NCBI GenBank assembly: GCA_910576875.1
Contig: CAJTKI010000004.1
Span: forward strand, 1 to 42,072
DNA length: 42,072 nt
Origin: an uncultured Christensenella sp.
GTDB lineage: Bacteria > Bacillota > Clostridia > Christensenellales > UBA3700
Reading direction: 5' to 3'
The notes under the pieces are model-generated. The model was given only the letters and a program-made list of their open reading frames with translations. It searched no databases and was not told where the DNA came from. Made by a program: the position numbers and the translations under genes. This document shows, piece by piece, positions 17,396 through 26,208 of the stretch (its first letter is position 1; each line of letters starts with the position of its first letter).

Positions 17396-18804
17396 CGCGC
17401 GTCTCCCGATTGCGCGTCCCGCGTTTCGCGCTTGGCTTCTTCCCACCACCGATCGAACGTTTCGCGCGACTGTTGCGCGACCGATCCGTATTTGGCGTCG
17501 ATATAGCACGCGCGCCGCGCGAATTTCTCCGTTGCTCTGCGCAGCGCGACTTCGGGATCGATGCCGTTCCACCGCAGCAGATTGACCGCCGCGAACAGCA
17601 AATCCCCGCCTTCCGACTCCTTGTCGTCGCCGTCGGCGGCGGACAAAAATTCGCGCGTTTCTTCCGCGATTTTGTCGGCGATTTCCTGTTCGTTTGCAAA
17701 CTCGAATCCCGCTTTCCGCGCCGCGCGCTGCACCTTGTATGCATACATCGACGCGGGCAGCGATCCGGCGATCCGCTCGATCTTGCTGCGCATGTCCGAC
17801 GCGTACTTTTCCTTGGCTTTCGCCGCGTCCCACGCGCGCAACGCCTCTTCCGGCGTCGTCGCGACGACGTTCCCGAAGATATGCGTGTGTCGGTCGATCA
17901 GCTTGCGACACAGCGCGCTGACCGCGTCTTGCCAATCGTATTCGCCGCAGTCTTCTCCGATCACGCAATGGAACATCGCCTGCAACAGCACGTCGCCGCT
18001 TTCTTCGATCATGTTGTCCACGTCGTCGCGATCGATCGCGTCGACGAGTTCGTACGCCTCTTCGATCGCGTTGGCGCGGATGCTCTTGTGCGTCTGCGCG
18101 CGATCCCACGGGCATCCGTCATCCGCCCGCAGACGGCGCATGATCCGATACAGATCGAGTACGTTGAAGCGACGCTTGTCCGTCGTCTCGATCGGCGGGA
18201 CGCTCAGCACCGTATCCCAGCGATACGCGTCGTCGGGCAGACGGTCGAGTTCGTACAGCGCGATCGCCTGTCCGTTGATTCGCACCGCCGTCTCTTCTCC
18301 GATCAGTCCCGCGAGTTTGAGCTTGACTTCGCCCGCAAGCAGACGGTCGTCCAATTCGGTCACGCACAGGCTCAGCCGCGTGTCGTAGTCGAATGCGTCC
18401 GCCGCCGCCAGTTCTCCCGCGCCGATGCGCACGCTGCCCGCCGACGGCACGCCCGCCGCATCCGCCAGCGCGACGCCGGGTACGATGCGCACCTGCGCGC
18501 GCGCCGCAAGCGTATGTACGGAGCGATCGTCCGCGCCGCTGCCGTTGACGCAATAGCACAGATCGCCGTACCGCGCGTGCTCGGCGATCAGATATTCGGC
18601 GATCGCCTCGTCGAGCGCGTCGAAGTCTTCCGCCTGTTCGTACAGTCGATCGAGCGAGACCGTCTCGATGCCCCGCTCGGTAAAATAAGCGAACGTCTGC
18701 GTCAAAGCAGTCTTGACGTAGACGCGCGCATGTCTTGCGATCGCCGCTGCGCCTTGCGCGGTGATCTGGTCGGGACGCGTTCCCATACCGACGATTTCGA
18801 TCAT
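17392..18804 (-). CDS. mazG: YabN-type protein: tetrapyrrole methylase fold plus MazG pyrophosphohydrolase
   Basis: 470 residues. The N-terminal 210 or so show the SAM-methylase (corrin/porphyrin) fold start IEIVGMGTRPDQIT; the rest is MazG, which cleaves nucleoside triphosphates to monophosphates and pyrophosphate. MazG metal-binding motifs EEAYELVDAID and EESGDVLLQ are intact, and a second MazG-like half follows (EETREFL... EGGDLLFA). This fusion is the B. subtilis YabN architecture. ATG at 18804 has AGGAG five bases before it. It lies 8 bases after the spoVB-like gene. MazG removes aberrant nucleotides; the methylase half has no proven function in this family. Confidence 0.92.
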   Translation of the reverse strand: MIEIVGMGTRPDQITAQGAAAIARHARVYVKTALTQTFAYFTERGIETVSLDRLYEQAEDFDALDEAIAEYLIAEHARYGDLCYCVNGSGADDRSVHTLAARAQVRIVPGVALADAAGVPSAGSVRIGAGELAAADAFDYDTRLSLCVTELDDRLLAGEVKLKLAGLIGEETAVRINGQAIALYELDRLPDDAYRWDTVLSVPPIETTDKRRFNVLDLYRIMRRLRADDGCPWDRAQTHKSIRANAIEEAYELVDAIDRDDVDNMIEESGDVLLQAMFHCVIGEDCGEYDWQDAVSALCRKLIDRHTHIFGNVVATTPEEALRAWDAAKAKEKYASDMRSKIERIAGSLPASMYAYKVQRAARKAGFEFANEQEIADKIAEETREFLSAADGDDKESEGGDLLFAAVNLLRWNGIDPEVALRRATEKFARRACYIDAKYGSVAQQSRETFDRWWEEAKRETRDAQSGDAR

Positions 18805-18812
18805 AGTATCTC

Positions 18813-20375
18813 CTAAGGACGCGATCGCGTCTTGCGTAATAACGGCAGATTGCCCGCGTCCGCGCCCAGCCACGCGACGAGCAATGCGCAATAGATTGCG
18901 CCGCCCGCCGATGCGCCGACGATCAACTGCGTCCAGCGGGACGCGATCATGACGGAGCACGCGTACATTACCGCACCTATTATAACACCCGACAGCAGGA
19001 TTTTACCAACGTTTTGCAGGAGAATTTGATTTTTGCCGACCATTTCGCGATAGACCGACCAGTTGAGAATCCACGCCACGCCGTAAAACGTCACGCTTGC
19101 GACGCACGCGCCGACGATGCCGATCAACGGCACCGATACCGCCTGAACCGCCAGTTTGAGCGCGCCGCCGATCGCGACGTTGAGCACGACCGCCTTGGAT
19201 CTGCCCATGCCCTGCAACGTCGCGTTGAAGATTTCCAATTGCGACAGCAACAGCACGTTGACGCTTTGCACGCGCAACAACACGACCGCCGTGTCCGTCT
19301 GCGCGTCGCTCAACGCCGGATACAGAATGCGCAAGATCGGACGCGCAAACACGATCAACCCCGCCAGACAAGGCGCGCCGATCGCGGCGGAACAAAGGAT
19401 AGAACGCGACGTGCGCGATTTGACCTGCATATAGTCGTTGCGCGCGAGCATCGAGCCGATCGCGGGAACGATCGCGACGGCGATCGACAGACTGAGCACG
19501 ACCGGCATGTTGACGAGCGAATTGACCGGTCCCGTCAACAATCCGTATTGCGCGGTCGCGTCCGACTTGTCCGCGCCGCCCCATACGAGCAACTGCACGA
19601 GCATCAGACTGTCCGCAAACGCAATCGTCGGGAACAGCAATCCGCTCGCCGCGATCGGCGTCATCGTGCGCACCAACGCATTGCGGGCTTGCCGCACGCG
19701 CGCCGCATGCAATTCAAACCGCGGCATCGCGCGCAACTCGCGCGCCATCCAGATCCAACACACGAGCGCGCCGACGATCTCCGATACCGTTACGCCCGCC
19801 AGCGCGCCGACGACGCCCCACACGACGCCGAATTGCGCGCCCCACGCCGCAAGCAACAACCCCGCCGTAAGTTTGATCGCCTGTTCGACCAACTGCACGA
19901 TCGCGTTTGGACGCGTATCGCCGTGTCCGAGAAACCATCCTTTGCAGACGTTGGCAAGCGCGACGGCGGCGATCGCGGGCGCGATCGCGACATAGCCCCA
20001 CGCCATCGAGGCTTGCGACTGCAAGCGCGCGAGCGGCAAAGCCAGCGCAAGCGCTAAAATACTGCCTCCGATACCCGCCCACAACATGCACTGCGTCGCC
20101 GCGCGCACATACGTGCGGATCGCGGCGTTGTCGTCCAACGCGTTTTGCGCCGCCACCGTCCGCGCCAGCGCGATCGGCATCGCGCCGCATACGACCGCCA
20201 GCAAAAACGCGAACATCGGAAATACCAACTGGTACTGTCCGATACCCTGCGCGCCGAGCAGATTGGTCAGCGGGATCCGGTATACCGCGCCCAACAGTTT
20301 TGCGATCAGCGAGCATACCGCGAGCAGCAGCACGCCCGACGCGAACCGCTTTCGATCCGTCCGCGTCGTACTCAT
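18813..20375 (-). CDS. SpoVB/YabM-like polysaccharide flippase
   Basis: 520 residues, MOP exporter superfamily (SpoVB/MurJ/Wzx). About 14 hydrophobic helices run through the whole protein; the N-terminal signature GVLLLAVCSLIAKLLGAVYRIPL is the family hallmark. Members flip lipid-linked cell-wall or spore-cortex precursors. Genomic position right after spoVT equals B. subtilis yabM. ATG overlaps the spoVT stop (ATGA), so translation is coupled. Substrate is not shown by the sequence. Confidence 0.9.
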   Translation of the reverse strand: MSTTRTDRKRFASGVLLLAVCSLIAKLLGAVYRIPLTNLLGAQGIGQYQLVFPMFAFLLAVVCGAMPIALARTVAAQNALDDNAAIRTYVRAATQCMLWAGIGGSILALALALPLARLQSQASMAWGYVAIAPAIAAVALANVCKGWFLGHGDTRPNAIVQLVEQAIKLTAGLLLAAWGAQFGVVWGVVGALAGVTVSEIVGALVCWIWMARELRAMPRFELHAARVRQARNALVRTMTPIAASGLLFPTIAFADSLMLVQLLVWGGADKSDATAQYGLLTGPVNSLVNMPVVLSLSIAVAIVPAIGSMLARNDYMQVKSRTSRSILCSAAIGAPCLAGLIVFARPILRILYPALSDAQTDTAVVLLRVQSVNVLLLSQLEIFNATLQGMGRSKAVVLNVAIGGALKLAVQAVSVPLIGIVGACVASVTFYGVAWILNWSVYREMVGKNQILLQNVGKILLSGVIIGAVMYACSVMIASRWTQLIVGASAGGAIYCALLVAWLGADAGNLPLLRKTRSRP

Positions 20376-20884
20376 GCGCCGCACGTCAAAAATCCGCTTG
20401 CCACGTCGCACATCGCTTCGTCGCGCGCGTCCAGCGTATCGCCGCCCATCCAAATCGTCCCGATCAGATCGCCGCCGATCAGCATCGGCACCGCATAACC
20501 GGTCCGGAATTTCCGTTCCCGATCGTCGACCGGCGCGAGCGTTTCGCGATCGAGCCGCACGCCGCGGCGCTCCTGATCGACGATCTCGAAATACGGTTGC
20601 GCCAATTCCTGCCCGATCCAATCGGGATACGTGCTGGCAAGCACCGTGCTGCCGTCCGTGATCGTGACGTGTTTGCCCGACTCCGCGGCAAGCGCTTCGC
20701 ACATGCGCGACACCTGTTCGCGCCGATCGTCCAATTCGCTGTATTTGCGCAATACCAGCGCATCGTCCGCGGTATAGATTTCCACCTGCTCGCCCTGCGA
20801 AAGGCGCAGCGTTTTTCGCAATTCTTTGGGAATGACCACACGACCCAATTCGTCGATGCGGCGTACGATACCCGTTTCTTTCAT
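20372..20884 (-). CDS. spoVT: stage V sporulation protein T, AbrB-type regulator
   Basis: 170 residues. Residues 1-50 form the AbrB swapped-hairpin DNA-binding domain (MKETGIVRRIDELGRVVIPKELR), followed by a GAF-like C-terminal domain; this two-part build and length separate SpoVT from AbrB. In Bacillus it tunes sigma-G target genes late in the forespore. GGAGG stands six bases before ATG and a sigma-G-like promoter lies upstream. It heads spoVT-spoVB-mazG-dus-trmL. Confidence 0.95.
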   Translation of the reverse strand: MKETGIVRRIDELGRVVIPKELRKTLRLSQGEQVEIYTADDALVLRKYSELDDRREQVSRMCEALAAESGKHVTITDGSTVLASTYPDWIGQELAQPYFEIVDQERRGVRLDRETLAPVDDRERKFRTGYAVPMLIGGDLIGTIWMGGDTLDARDEAMCDVASGFLTCGA

Positions 20885-20900
20885 ATACGACCTCCGCAGC

Positions 20901-20929
20901 TAGTATAAGCAACGTCGGCGCTATTATGC
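20901..20929 (-). promoter_or_regulatory. sigma-G/F-like promoter of spoVT
   Basis: On the minus strand GCATA (20925-20929), a 17-base spacer and TATACTA (20901-20907). The known forespore consensus is GHATR, about 18 bases, CATNHTA, so only the first base of the -10 and one base of spacing differ. TATACT also fits sigma-A, but no -35 of that type is present. spoVT is sigma-G controlled in B. subtilis. Confidence 0.55.
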
Positions 20930-20943
20930 GATGCGGCGCGCGC

Positions 20944-21360
20944 TTACGCGCCGTCTGCGGGCGCGGATTCGGCAAGCCGCGCTTTGGCGGCGCGTTTACA
21001 TTCCTCGCAATACGCGTCGTACGCGCAAAACCGCTCCGGATCGCTGTCTCTGCGCCGCAACACGGACAGCTCTTCTTCCAGCGAGTACGCGGCGCGAATG
21101 CGCATTTGCACGTCGCGTACATACTGCGCGCGGGCGCGCTCGTCGCATATTTGCCGCGTCCGCGTCTCGTACGCGGCGCGATCGAACTGCCACCCGTCCT
21201 TCGTCTGCTTAAAATCGGACGCGACCAGCTCGTTGGTCGGCACGTCGTCGTCCACGCTTACGACCCGATAGCGATACGGCGGCGCCTGTATCGTCTCGTC
21301 GTCGAAACGCTGTGCATAATCGGCATATATTTCCTTGCCGCGCAATGCTATTTTCTGCAT
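20944..21360 (-). CDS. small phage-tail-associated-like protein
   Basis: 138 residues, not assigned to a named family with certainty. The pattern (short folded start, then DGWQFDRAAYETR and a charged helical tail ending in SDPERFCAYDAYCEECKRAAKARL) resembles small proteins encoded just after tail fibre or baseplate genes in Firmicutes phages. It overlaps the upstream LRR protein gene by 13 bases, so it is probably translated with it. No other phage gene is near. Confidence 0.6.
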   Translation of the reverse strand: MQKIALRGKEIYADYAQRFDDETIQAPPYRYRVVSVDDDVPTNELVASDFKQTKDGWQFDRAAYETRTRQICDERARAQYVRDVQMRIRAAYSLEEELSVLRRRDSDPERFCAYDAYCEECKRAAKARLAESAPADGA

Positions 21361-23195
21361 ACCTTAAACCCCCATATTCTGCAAATGTGACTCATCGCCC
21401 TCTCGTGTGCGGGAACCCTTGCGTTGGGTCCGAGTTTTCTCATATCGTTGACGTCCTCGTAGTGGAACGCCTTGACCGCAAACGTCTTATCCGTGATCTG
21501 GATATTGCACAACGCCGTCACGTCTTCGATCATATACGGATCCGTTACGATACTGATGCCGCGGTTTTCCAGACAGTACGCGGCGCACGCGGGTTCGGGA
21601 GACGCGTGGCTGATCCACAGCACGTGCGGCGCGCGGACGGAGTGCAGTTCGATATGAATCGCAAACATGTCGTACTCCCGATAGTGCGTAAAATCCATCG
21701 TCTCGTCCTGGAACAATCCGTTCGGGAATCCCCGATTGATCTTCGGATCGTCGCTCCACTTGTCGTACAACACGTCATAATAGGGCGAGCGTTCGATTTC
21801 GCTTGCAAAATCCTGTCCGATCGTCGCGATCGTCCACTTGCCCCACGCGCTTTTGCGATACGCGTCCGCCGACTCGGACGGCACGTACAGCGTCGCCTGT
21901 TCGTCGAACGTATCTTCCTGCACGGCGGGCGGCGCGTACGCCTGACAAAACACGGTCGCCAATTTGGGACAGTCGCGCACGATGCCGCTGCCCAGCTTGC
22001 GCACGCTCGTCGGCAAAAACAACGCGCTCAGCGCCGCGTCGTTCTGCATCGCGCCGTCGCCGATTTCCGTCACCGACGCCAACGCGATCGCGCTCGTCGC
22101 CCGCAGTCCCGCCAGCGCGTACGCTCCGATGCGGATACACGCCGGATCGACGGCGACGGTCGCGCGGGTCGTCTCGTCCGCGATGCGGATCAACGTATGC
22201 TTGTCCGCGGTATACAGCGCGCCGTCCGATACGCAAAAGTACGGATGATCGCGATCGAGCATCCACTCCGCCACGCGCGAGCATCGCTCCAACCCCTGTT
22301 GATTCGCGATCGTGTCGGGCAGATAGATGCGCGTGCCTTGCTCGAACGTCGTCGGATTGTCCAGCTGTATCGCCGTGACCATTCTGCCGTTGCGCATGCG
22401 CGGCAGGTAGACGTTTTCGCGACCGGTCGGCACCATGACCACGGTATCTTCCCGCACGGCTACGCCGATGGAATAAATATTGGCGATCAGCACGAGATCG
22501 CGATCGACGACGTCGCGGTCGAAGATCCATCTGCGATCCGTGCCCTGCACGTACCATTCGCCTTCGAACTGCGCCATGATCGGAATCGGAAACTCCTGCA
22601 CCGGCAACTTGCTGCCGTGCACGCACCATCGCGTACCTGCGATCTTGCCGGAGATGCGGAATTCGATCCTGTGATAATGGTACTGCCCCAGCACGATCGA
22701 AAAATCGTCCTCCAACGCATCGACGTAGTCGAGCAGCAACCGATCTTTGGACTCGCGGAAATAATCCAATTCCTGTTTGAGTTCGGTCAGGATATTGGGA
22801 GTATCGCTCAAATGCGAGTCCAGCACGTTGAGCGAGCCTTCCACGTCCCACGCCTTGGAGTCGTGCGCGGTGGATTTGAAGACGACGCGATTGTCCGACT
22901 TGCGGTAGCCGATCAACTGCATATCCACATGTCCGCGGAATTGCGTCAACTGGTTGGGCACGTCGAACCGTATACCCTGTTCGCCGTACTCCAACGTCGG
23001 CGACATGTACTGCATTTTCGGAATGTTCTTGCTGTTGTAGCAGACAAAATCCAAGCAGTATTCGTAATCGCGGCAATCGTCCGCGCTCGACGTCACGACG
23101 ATCGTATCGCTCAGGTGATTGTCCTGCGCGAGCGTATACTGACCGTCGGGCACAAGCCGTCCCGTATCGCCGTGATACTTGAAATTCAAAATCAT
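21348..23195 (-). CDS. phage baseplate-like protein with BspA-type leucine-rich repeats
   Basis: 615 residues. The N-terminal 130 or so look like a BppU-type baseplate domain (beta-rich, with a segment VDMQLIGYRKSDNRVVFKS). The middle is a unique beta-rich region. At about 335-455 lie degenerate BspA/LRR_5 repeats: IRIGAYALAGL, VTEIGDGAMQN, VRKLGSGIVRDCPKL, then APPAVQEDTFDEQATLYVPSESADAYRKSAWGKW, the standard cap of that family. The C-terminal 150 residues are unassigned and Cys-containing. GGAG precedes ATG by six bases. No signal peptide. It may be a leftover or domesticated phage receptor-binding gene, or a secreted-system tip; the sequence does not decide. Confidence 0.65.
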   Translation of the reverse strand: MILNFKYHGDTGRLVPDGQYTLAQDNHLSDTIVVTSSADDCRDYEYCLDFVCYNSKNIPKMQYMSPTLEYGEQGIRFDVPNQLTQFRGHVDMQLIGYRKSDNRVVFKSTAHDSKAWDVEGSLNVLDSHLSDTPNILTELKQELDYFRESKDRLLLDYVDALEDDFSIVLGQYHYHRIEFRISGKIAGTRWCVHGSKLPVQEFPIPIMAQFEGEWYVQGTDRRWIFDRDVVDRDLVLIANIYSIGVAVREDTVVMVPTGRENVYLPRMRNGRMVTAIQLDNPTTFEQGTRIYLPDTIANQQGLERCSRVAEWMLDRDHPYFCVSDGALYTADKHTLIRIADETTRATVAVDPACIRIGAYALAGLRATSAIALASVTEIGDGAMQNDAALSALFLPTSVRKLGSGIVRDCPKLATVFCQAYAPPAVQEDTFDEQATLYVPSESADAYRKSAWGKWTIATIGQDFASEIERSPYYDVLYDKWSDDPKINRGFPNGLFQDETMDFTHYREYDMFAIHIELHSVRAPHVLWISHASPEPACAAYCLENRGISIVTDPYMIEDVTALCNIQITDKTFAVKAFHYEDVNDMRKLGPNARVPAHERAMSHICRIWGFKVCRK

Positions 23196-23301
23196 ATTTC
23201 GCTCCGTCGGGGAAAGAAGAGCGCCTACGACACGCTCATGCTACCATGCGCGATCGGGCGATTGCAAGTTTTTGTGACAGCGATTTTGCGCGAGACAAGA
23301 C

Positions 23302-23333
23302 AAACGACGCGCCGATGAGCGCGTCGTTTTGTT
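23302..23333. terminator. bidirectional terminator after the ABC transporter
   Basis: Ten-base perfect stem (23302-23311 with 23320-23329), eight-base loop. It lies 58 bases beyond the ABC stop; T-rich tracts occur on both sides, stronger on the plus strand. Confidence 0.65.
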
Positions 23334-23386
23334 TCGGATCCAATCGGCGCGCATTGCGCCGATCGGCTTTGTTCGGGATCGTTGCG

Positions 23387-25999
23387 TCACTCCGTCCGCA
23401 GCGCGACGACCGGATCGCGTTTGGACGCGATGCGCGACGGCACCAGTCCCGCGATGATCGTCAGCGTCATGCTGATCGCGATCATCAACACCGCGTGCAA
23501 CACGGACAGCGAACACAGCCCCGCGATGCCGTAAAAATGTTTGAGCAACGCGTTGATCGGTATGGACAGAATATACGTTGCCAGCACGCCGATCACGCCC
23601 GCGATCAGACCGATCAGCGCGGTTTCGGCATTGAAGACGTTGGAGATGTCGCGTTTGCGCGCGCCGAGCGAGCGCAGGATTCCGATCTCCTTCGTACGTT
23701 CGACGACGGACACGTACGTGATGATGCCGATCATGACCGACGACACGAGCAGCGATACGGACGCAAAGCACACGAGCACGATCGAGATGATCCGCACCAT
23801 TTCCGACATGAAGTCGGTCGCAAACTGCGACATATCGCTGTACTGGATGCGCGTATGGTCTTTGTTCCACGCGTCGAGATGCTCCATGACCTTCTCTTTG
23901 CTCGCGAAGTCTTTAGGGAAAATCTGTATGTACGACGGCGTTTCGATCGCACCGAGATCTTCCAACCAATCCTTGTATTCGTTGTCCGTCATCTTCGCGC
24001 CCGTCACGACATTGCGCGCCGCGCCGGCGGCCTTTTGTGCCGCGATAATGCCTTCGTCCGCATGCGCCTTGCAGTCCTGCATGATATAACGCGTCAAATC
24101 TTCGGTATACGCGACGCCGGTGTTGAGCGTCGTCAGTTTAGCGTCTTTGAGACGGCGCAGGATGCCGACGACCTTGACCGGCACGACGCCCTGTTCTTCG
24201 CCCATCTGAGCGACGTCCGCGCCGTCCCGCGTGCGGAACGTTCCGTCCCCGTTGTCGATATAATACGCGCCGTTCGTCGCAACGTAAAACGTCAGTCCAT
24301 TCTCCCCGTACACTTGATCGAACGACGTATATCCGTCGTACGCCAAGCCAAGCGACGCGAGCGTGGATTGATTGAGCTGGTTGCTCTTGTCCACGACGAG
24401 CACGGCTTCGTTCTTATTCTGCGGATACGCGCCCGCCAGCACTTCGTACTGCGTGAGCACATAGTCCTTGTCTCCGGTCAGTTGCTGCCAACCGACGTCG
24501 GGGCGTTTCTGCGAAGAACTCCCGCCGCCCATCATGCCGCCCATCTGCGAGAGCAGATCGCTGCTGTGGTTGACCTTGGTATATTCGTCGAGATTGATAA
24601 AATCTTTGTACGCCGTATTGACCTTGCCCACGACGTTCATATCCACGCCGTACGAGAAGCGCACGCTGTCCGCATAGCCGAGCGACTCCAACTGCGCGAC
24701 GTAGTCGACGTAATCGGCGGTAATGTCGTTGTTGACGAACAGCGACAGATACTGCAACATCGGATTGTACGAATAGATCGTGTCTTTGTCGGGATACTCT
24801 TCGCGATGGCTAGATCCGGGATCGCCGCCCATCATCAAGCCCATCAGCTTGTTGGTATCCACGCTGGAACGCGCGATTTCGATCGGATAACCCGCAAGCA
24901 CGTCGCGCTGCAAATCGCCGATGTATCCGGTAAATCCGTTGGAAATCGCCAGCACGAGCGCGACGCCGATGATGCCGATCGATCCGGCGATCGAAGTCAT
25001 GACCGTGCGTCCCTTTTTGGTCATCAGATTGTTGAACGACAACTTGCACGCGGTGCGGTAACTCATCGACGTCGATCCGAGTTTGCGCTTTTTGGCGCGC
25101 ACGCGTTCGCGTTCGATCTTGCGCTCGCGTTTCTTCTGCGCGCGGTCGAACTTGGCGAGCCATTTCGCGCGCTTTTTATCGTCGAGCGTCGCGTCGCGTT
25201 CGATCTGCTCGCGCGACTCGTAGCGCCCCGCTCTTGCGGGCGCGATCGCCGCGCAGATCTCTTGCGTTTCTCGCGCCGCGCGCGCTTCGTCATCCGCCTG
25301 CGCCGCGCGCAATTCCTCTTCTCCGATCGGATTGGTATCGTCCACGACTTCGCCGTCGCTGAGCCGAATGATGCGCGTGCTGTACTGTTGGGCGAGTTCG
25401 GCGTTGTGCGTGACCATGATGACGAGTTTTTCCTGCGCGATCTTTTGCAACAGATCCATGATCTGCACGCTCGTCGCGCTGTCCAGCGCGCCGGTCGGTT
25501 CGTCCGCCAGAATGATCTCCGGATTGTTGATCAGCGCGCGGGCAATCGACACGCGTTGCATCTGTCCGCCCGACAGTTGATTGGGACGTTTGCGCGCCTG
25601 TTCTTGCAGTCCGACCTGCTCCAACGCGCGCATCGCGCGCTGTCTGCGCTCGCTCGCGCCCACGCCCGACAGCGTCAGCGCCATCTCGACGTTGGACAAA
25701 ATATCGATATGCGGGATCAGATTATAACTTTGAAAGATAAATCCCACGCGCAGATTGCGATACGCGTCCCAGTCCACGTCCTGGAACGCCTTCGTGGACA
25801 CGCCGTCGATGATCAGATCGCCGGACGTATACCGATCCAGCCCGCCGACGATATTGAGCATCGTCGTCTTGCCGCAACCGGATTGTCCGAGTACGGACAC
25901 GAACTCGTTGGCGCGGAACTGCATGTTCACGTTTTTCAACGCATGCACGGCGTTGTCGCCCGCGAGATAGTCCTTGCAAATATCTTTGAGTGTCAACAT
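23387..25999 (-). CDS. MacB-like ABC transporter, ATPase-permease fusion
   Basis: 870 residues. Residues 1-230 are a LolD/MacB-type ATPase: Walker A GQSGCGKTT (39-47), signature LSGGQMQR, Walker B IILADEPTGALDS and switch His in VTHNAE. A Lys/Arg/Glu-rich linker (about 235-310) leads to one membrane helix, a large extracellular domain (about 350-680) and a C-terminal FtsX unit with three helices (ERTKEIGILRSLGARKRDI). This fused order, ATPase first, is common in Clostridia and implies a homodimer. Such pumps move lipoproteins, peptides or antimicrobial compounds, or work mechanically; the cargo is unknown. GGGGG lies ten bases before ATG. It stands alone, with a 34-base palindrome upstream. 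Confidence 0.92.
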   Translation of the reverse strand: MLTLKDICKDYLAGDNAVHALKNVNMQFRANEFVSVLGQSGCGKTTMLNIVGGLDRYTSGDLIIDGVSTKAFQDVDWDAYRNLRVGFIFQSYNLIPHIDILSNVEMALTLSGVGASERRQRAMRALEQVGLQEQARKRPNQLSGGQMQRVSIARALINNPEIILADEPTGALDSATSVQIMDLLQKIAQEKLVIMVTHNAELAQQYSTRIIRLSDGEVVDDTNPIGEEELRAAQADDEARAARETQEICAAIAPARAGRYESREQIERDATLDDKKRAKWLAKFDRAQKKRERKIERERVRAKKRKLGSTSMSYRTACKLSFNNLMTKKGRTVMTSIAGSIGIIGVALVLAISNGFTGYIGDLQRDVLAGYPIEIARSSVDTNKLMGLMMGGDPGSSHREEYPDKDTIYSYNPMLQYLSLFVNNDITADYVDYVAQLESLGYADSVRFSYGVDMNVVGKVNTAYKDFINLDEYTKVNHSSDLLSQMGGMMGGGSSSQKRPDVGWQQLTGDKDYVLTQYEVLAGAYPQNKNEAVLVVDKSNQLNQSTLASLGLAYDGYTSFDQVYGENGLTFYVATNGAYYIDNGDGTFRTRDGADVAQMGEEQGVVPVKVVGILRRLKDAKLTTLNTGVAYTEDLTRYIMQDCKAHADEGIIAAQKAAGAARNVVTGAKMTDNEYKDWLEDLGAIETPSYIQIFPKDFASKEKVMEHLDAWNKDHTRIQYSDMSQFATDFMSEMVRIISIVLVCFASVSLLVSSVMIGIITYVSVVERTKEIGILRSLGARKRDISNVFNAETALIGLIAGVIGVLATYILSIPINALLKHFYGIAGLCSLSVLHAVLMIAISMTLTIIAGLVPSRIASKRDPVVALRTE

Positions 26000-26069
26000 C
26001 TATCGATAACCCCCGTCCGATTTCTCCGTTTATGATACCATACACGCGCGGCGCTTGCGCGATTCGGCA

Positions 26070-26103
26070 TGTAAAATTCCGTTAAATTTACCCGATTTTT
26101 ACA
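26070..26103. promoter_or_regulatory. 34-base palindrome upstream of the ABC transporter
   Basis: Centre TAAATTTA (26083-26090) with arms starting TGTAAAA and ending TTTTACA; 10 of 13 arm positions and the whole core are symmetric. It lies about 70 bases upstream of the ABC start, after the alaS terminator, so an operator for the transporter is the likely role. Confidence 0.45.
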
Positions 26104-26160
26104 TATGCGCATTTGCGCGGCGGCGTGCGCGTCCCGCGCGACGGCACGCGTCTGCAAAGC

Positions 26161-26183
26161 AAAAACCCCGAATCCTCGGGGTT
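26161..26183 (-). terminator. rho-independent terminator of glnN-alaS
   Basis: Eight-base stem (26164-26171 with 26176-26183), four-base loop and a T5 run on the minus strand, 26 bases after the alaS stop. Confidence 0.88.
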
Positions 26184-26208
26184 TCGTCGTTGTTTGCGAC
26201 AGCGCGGT

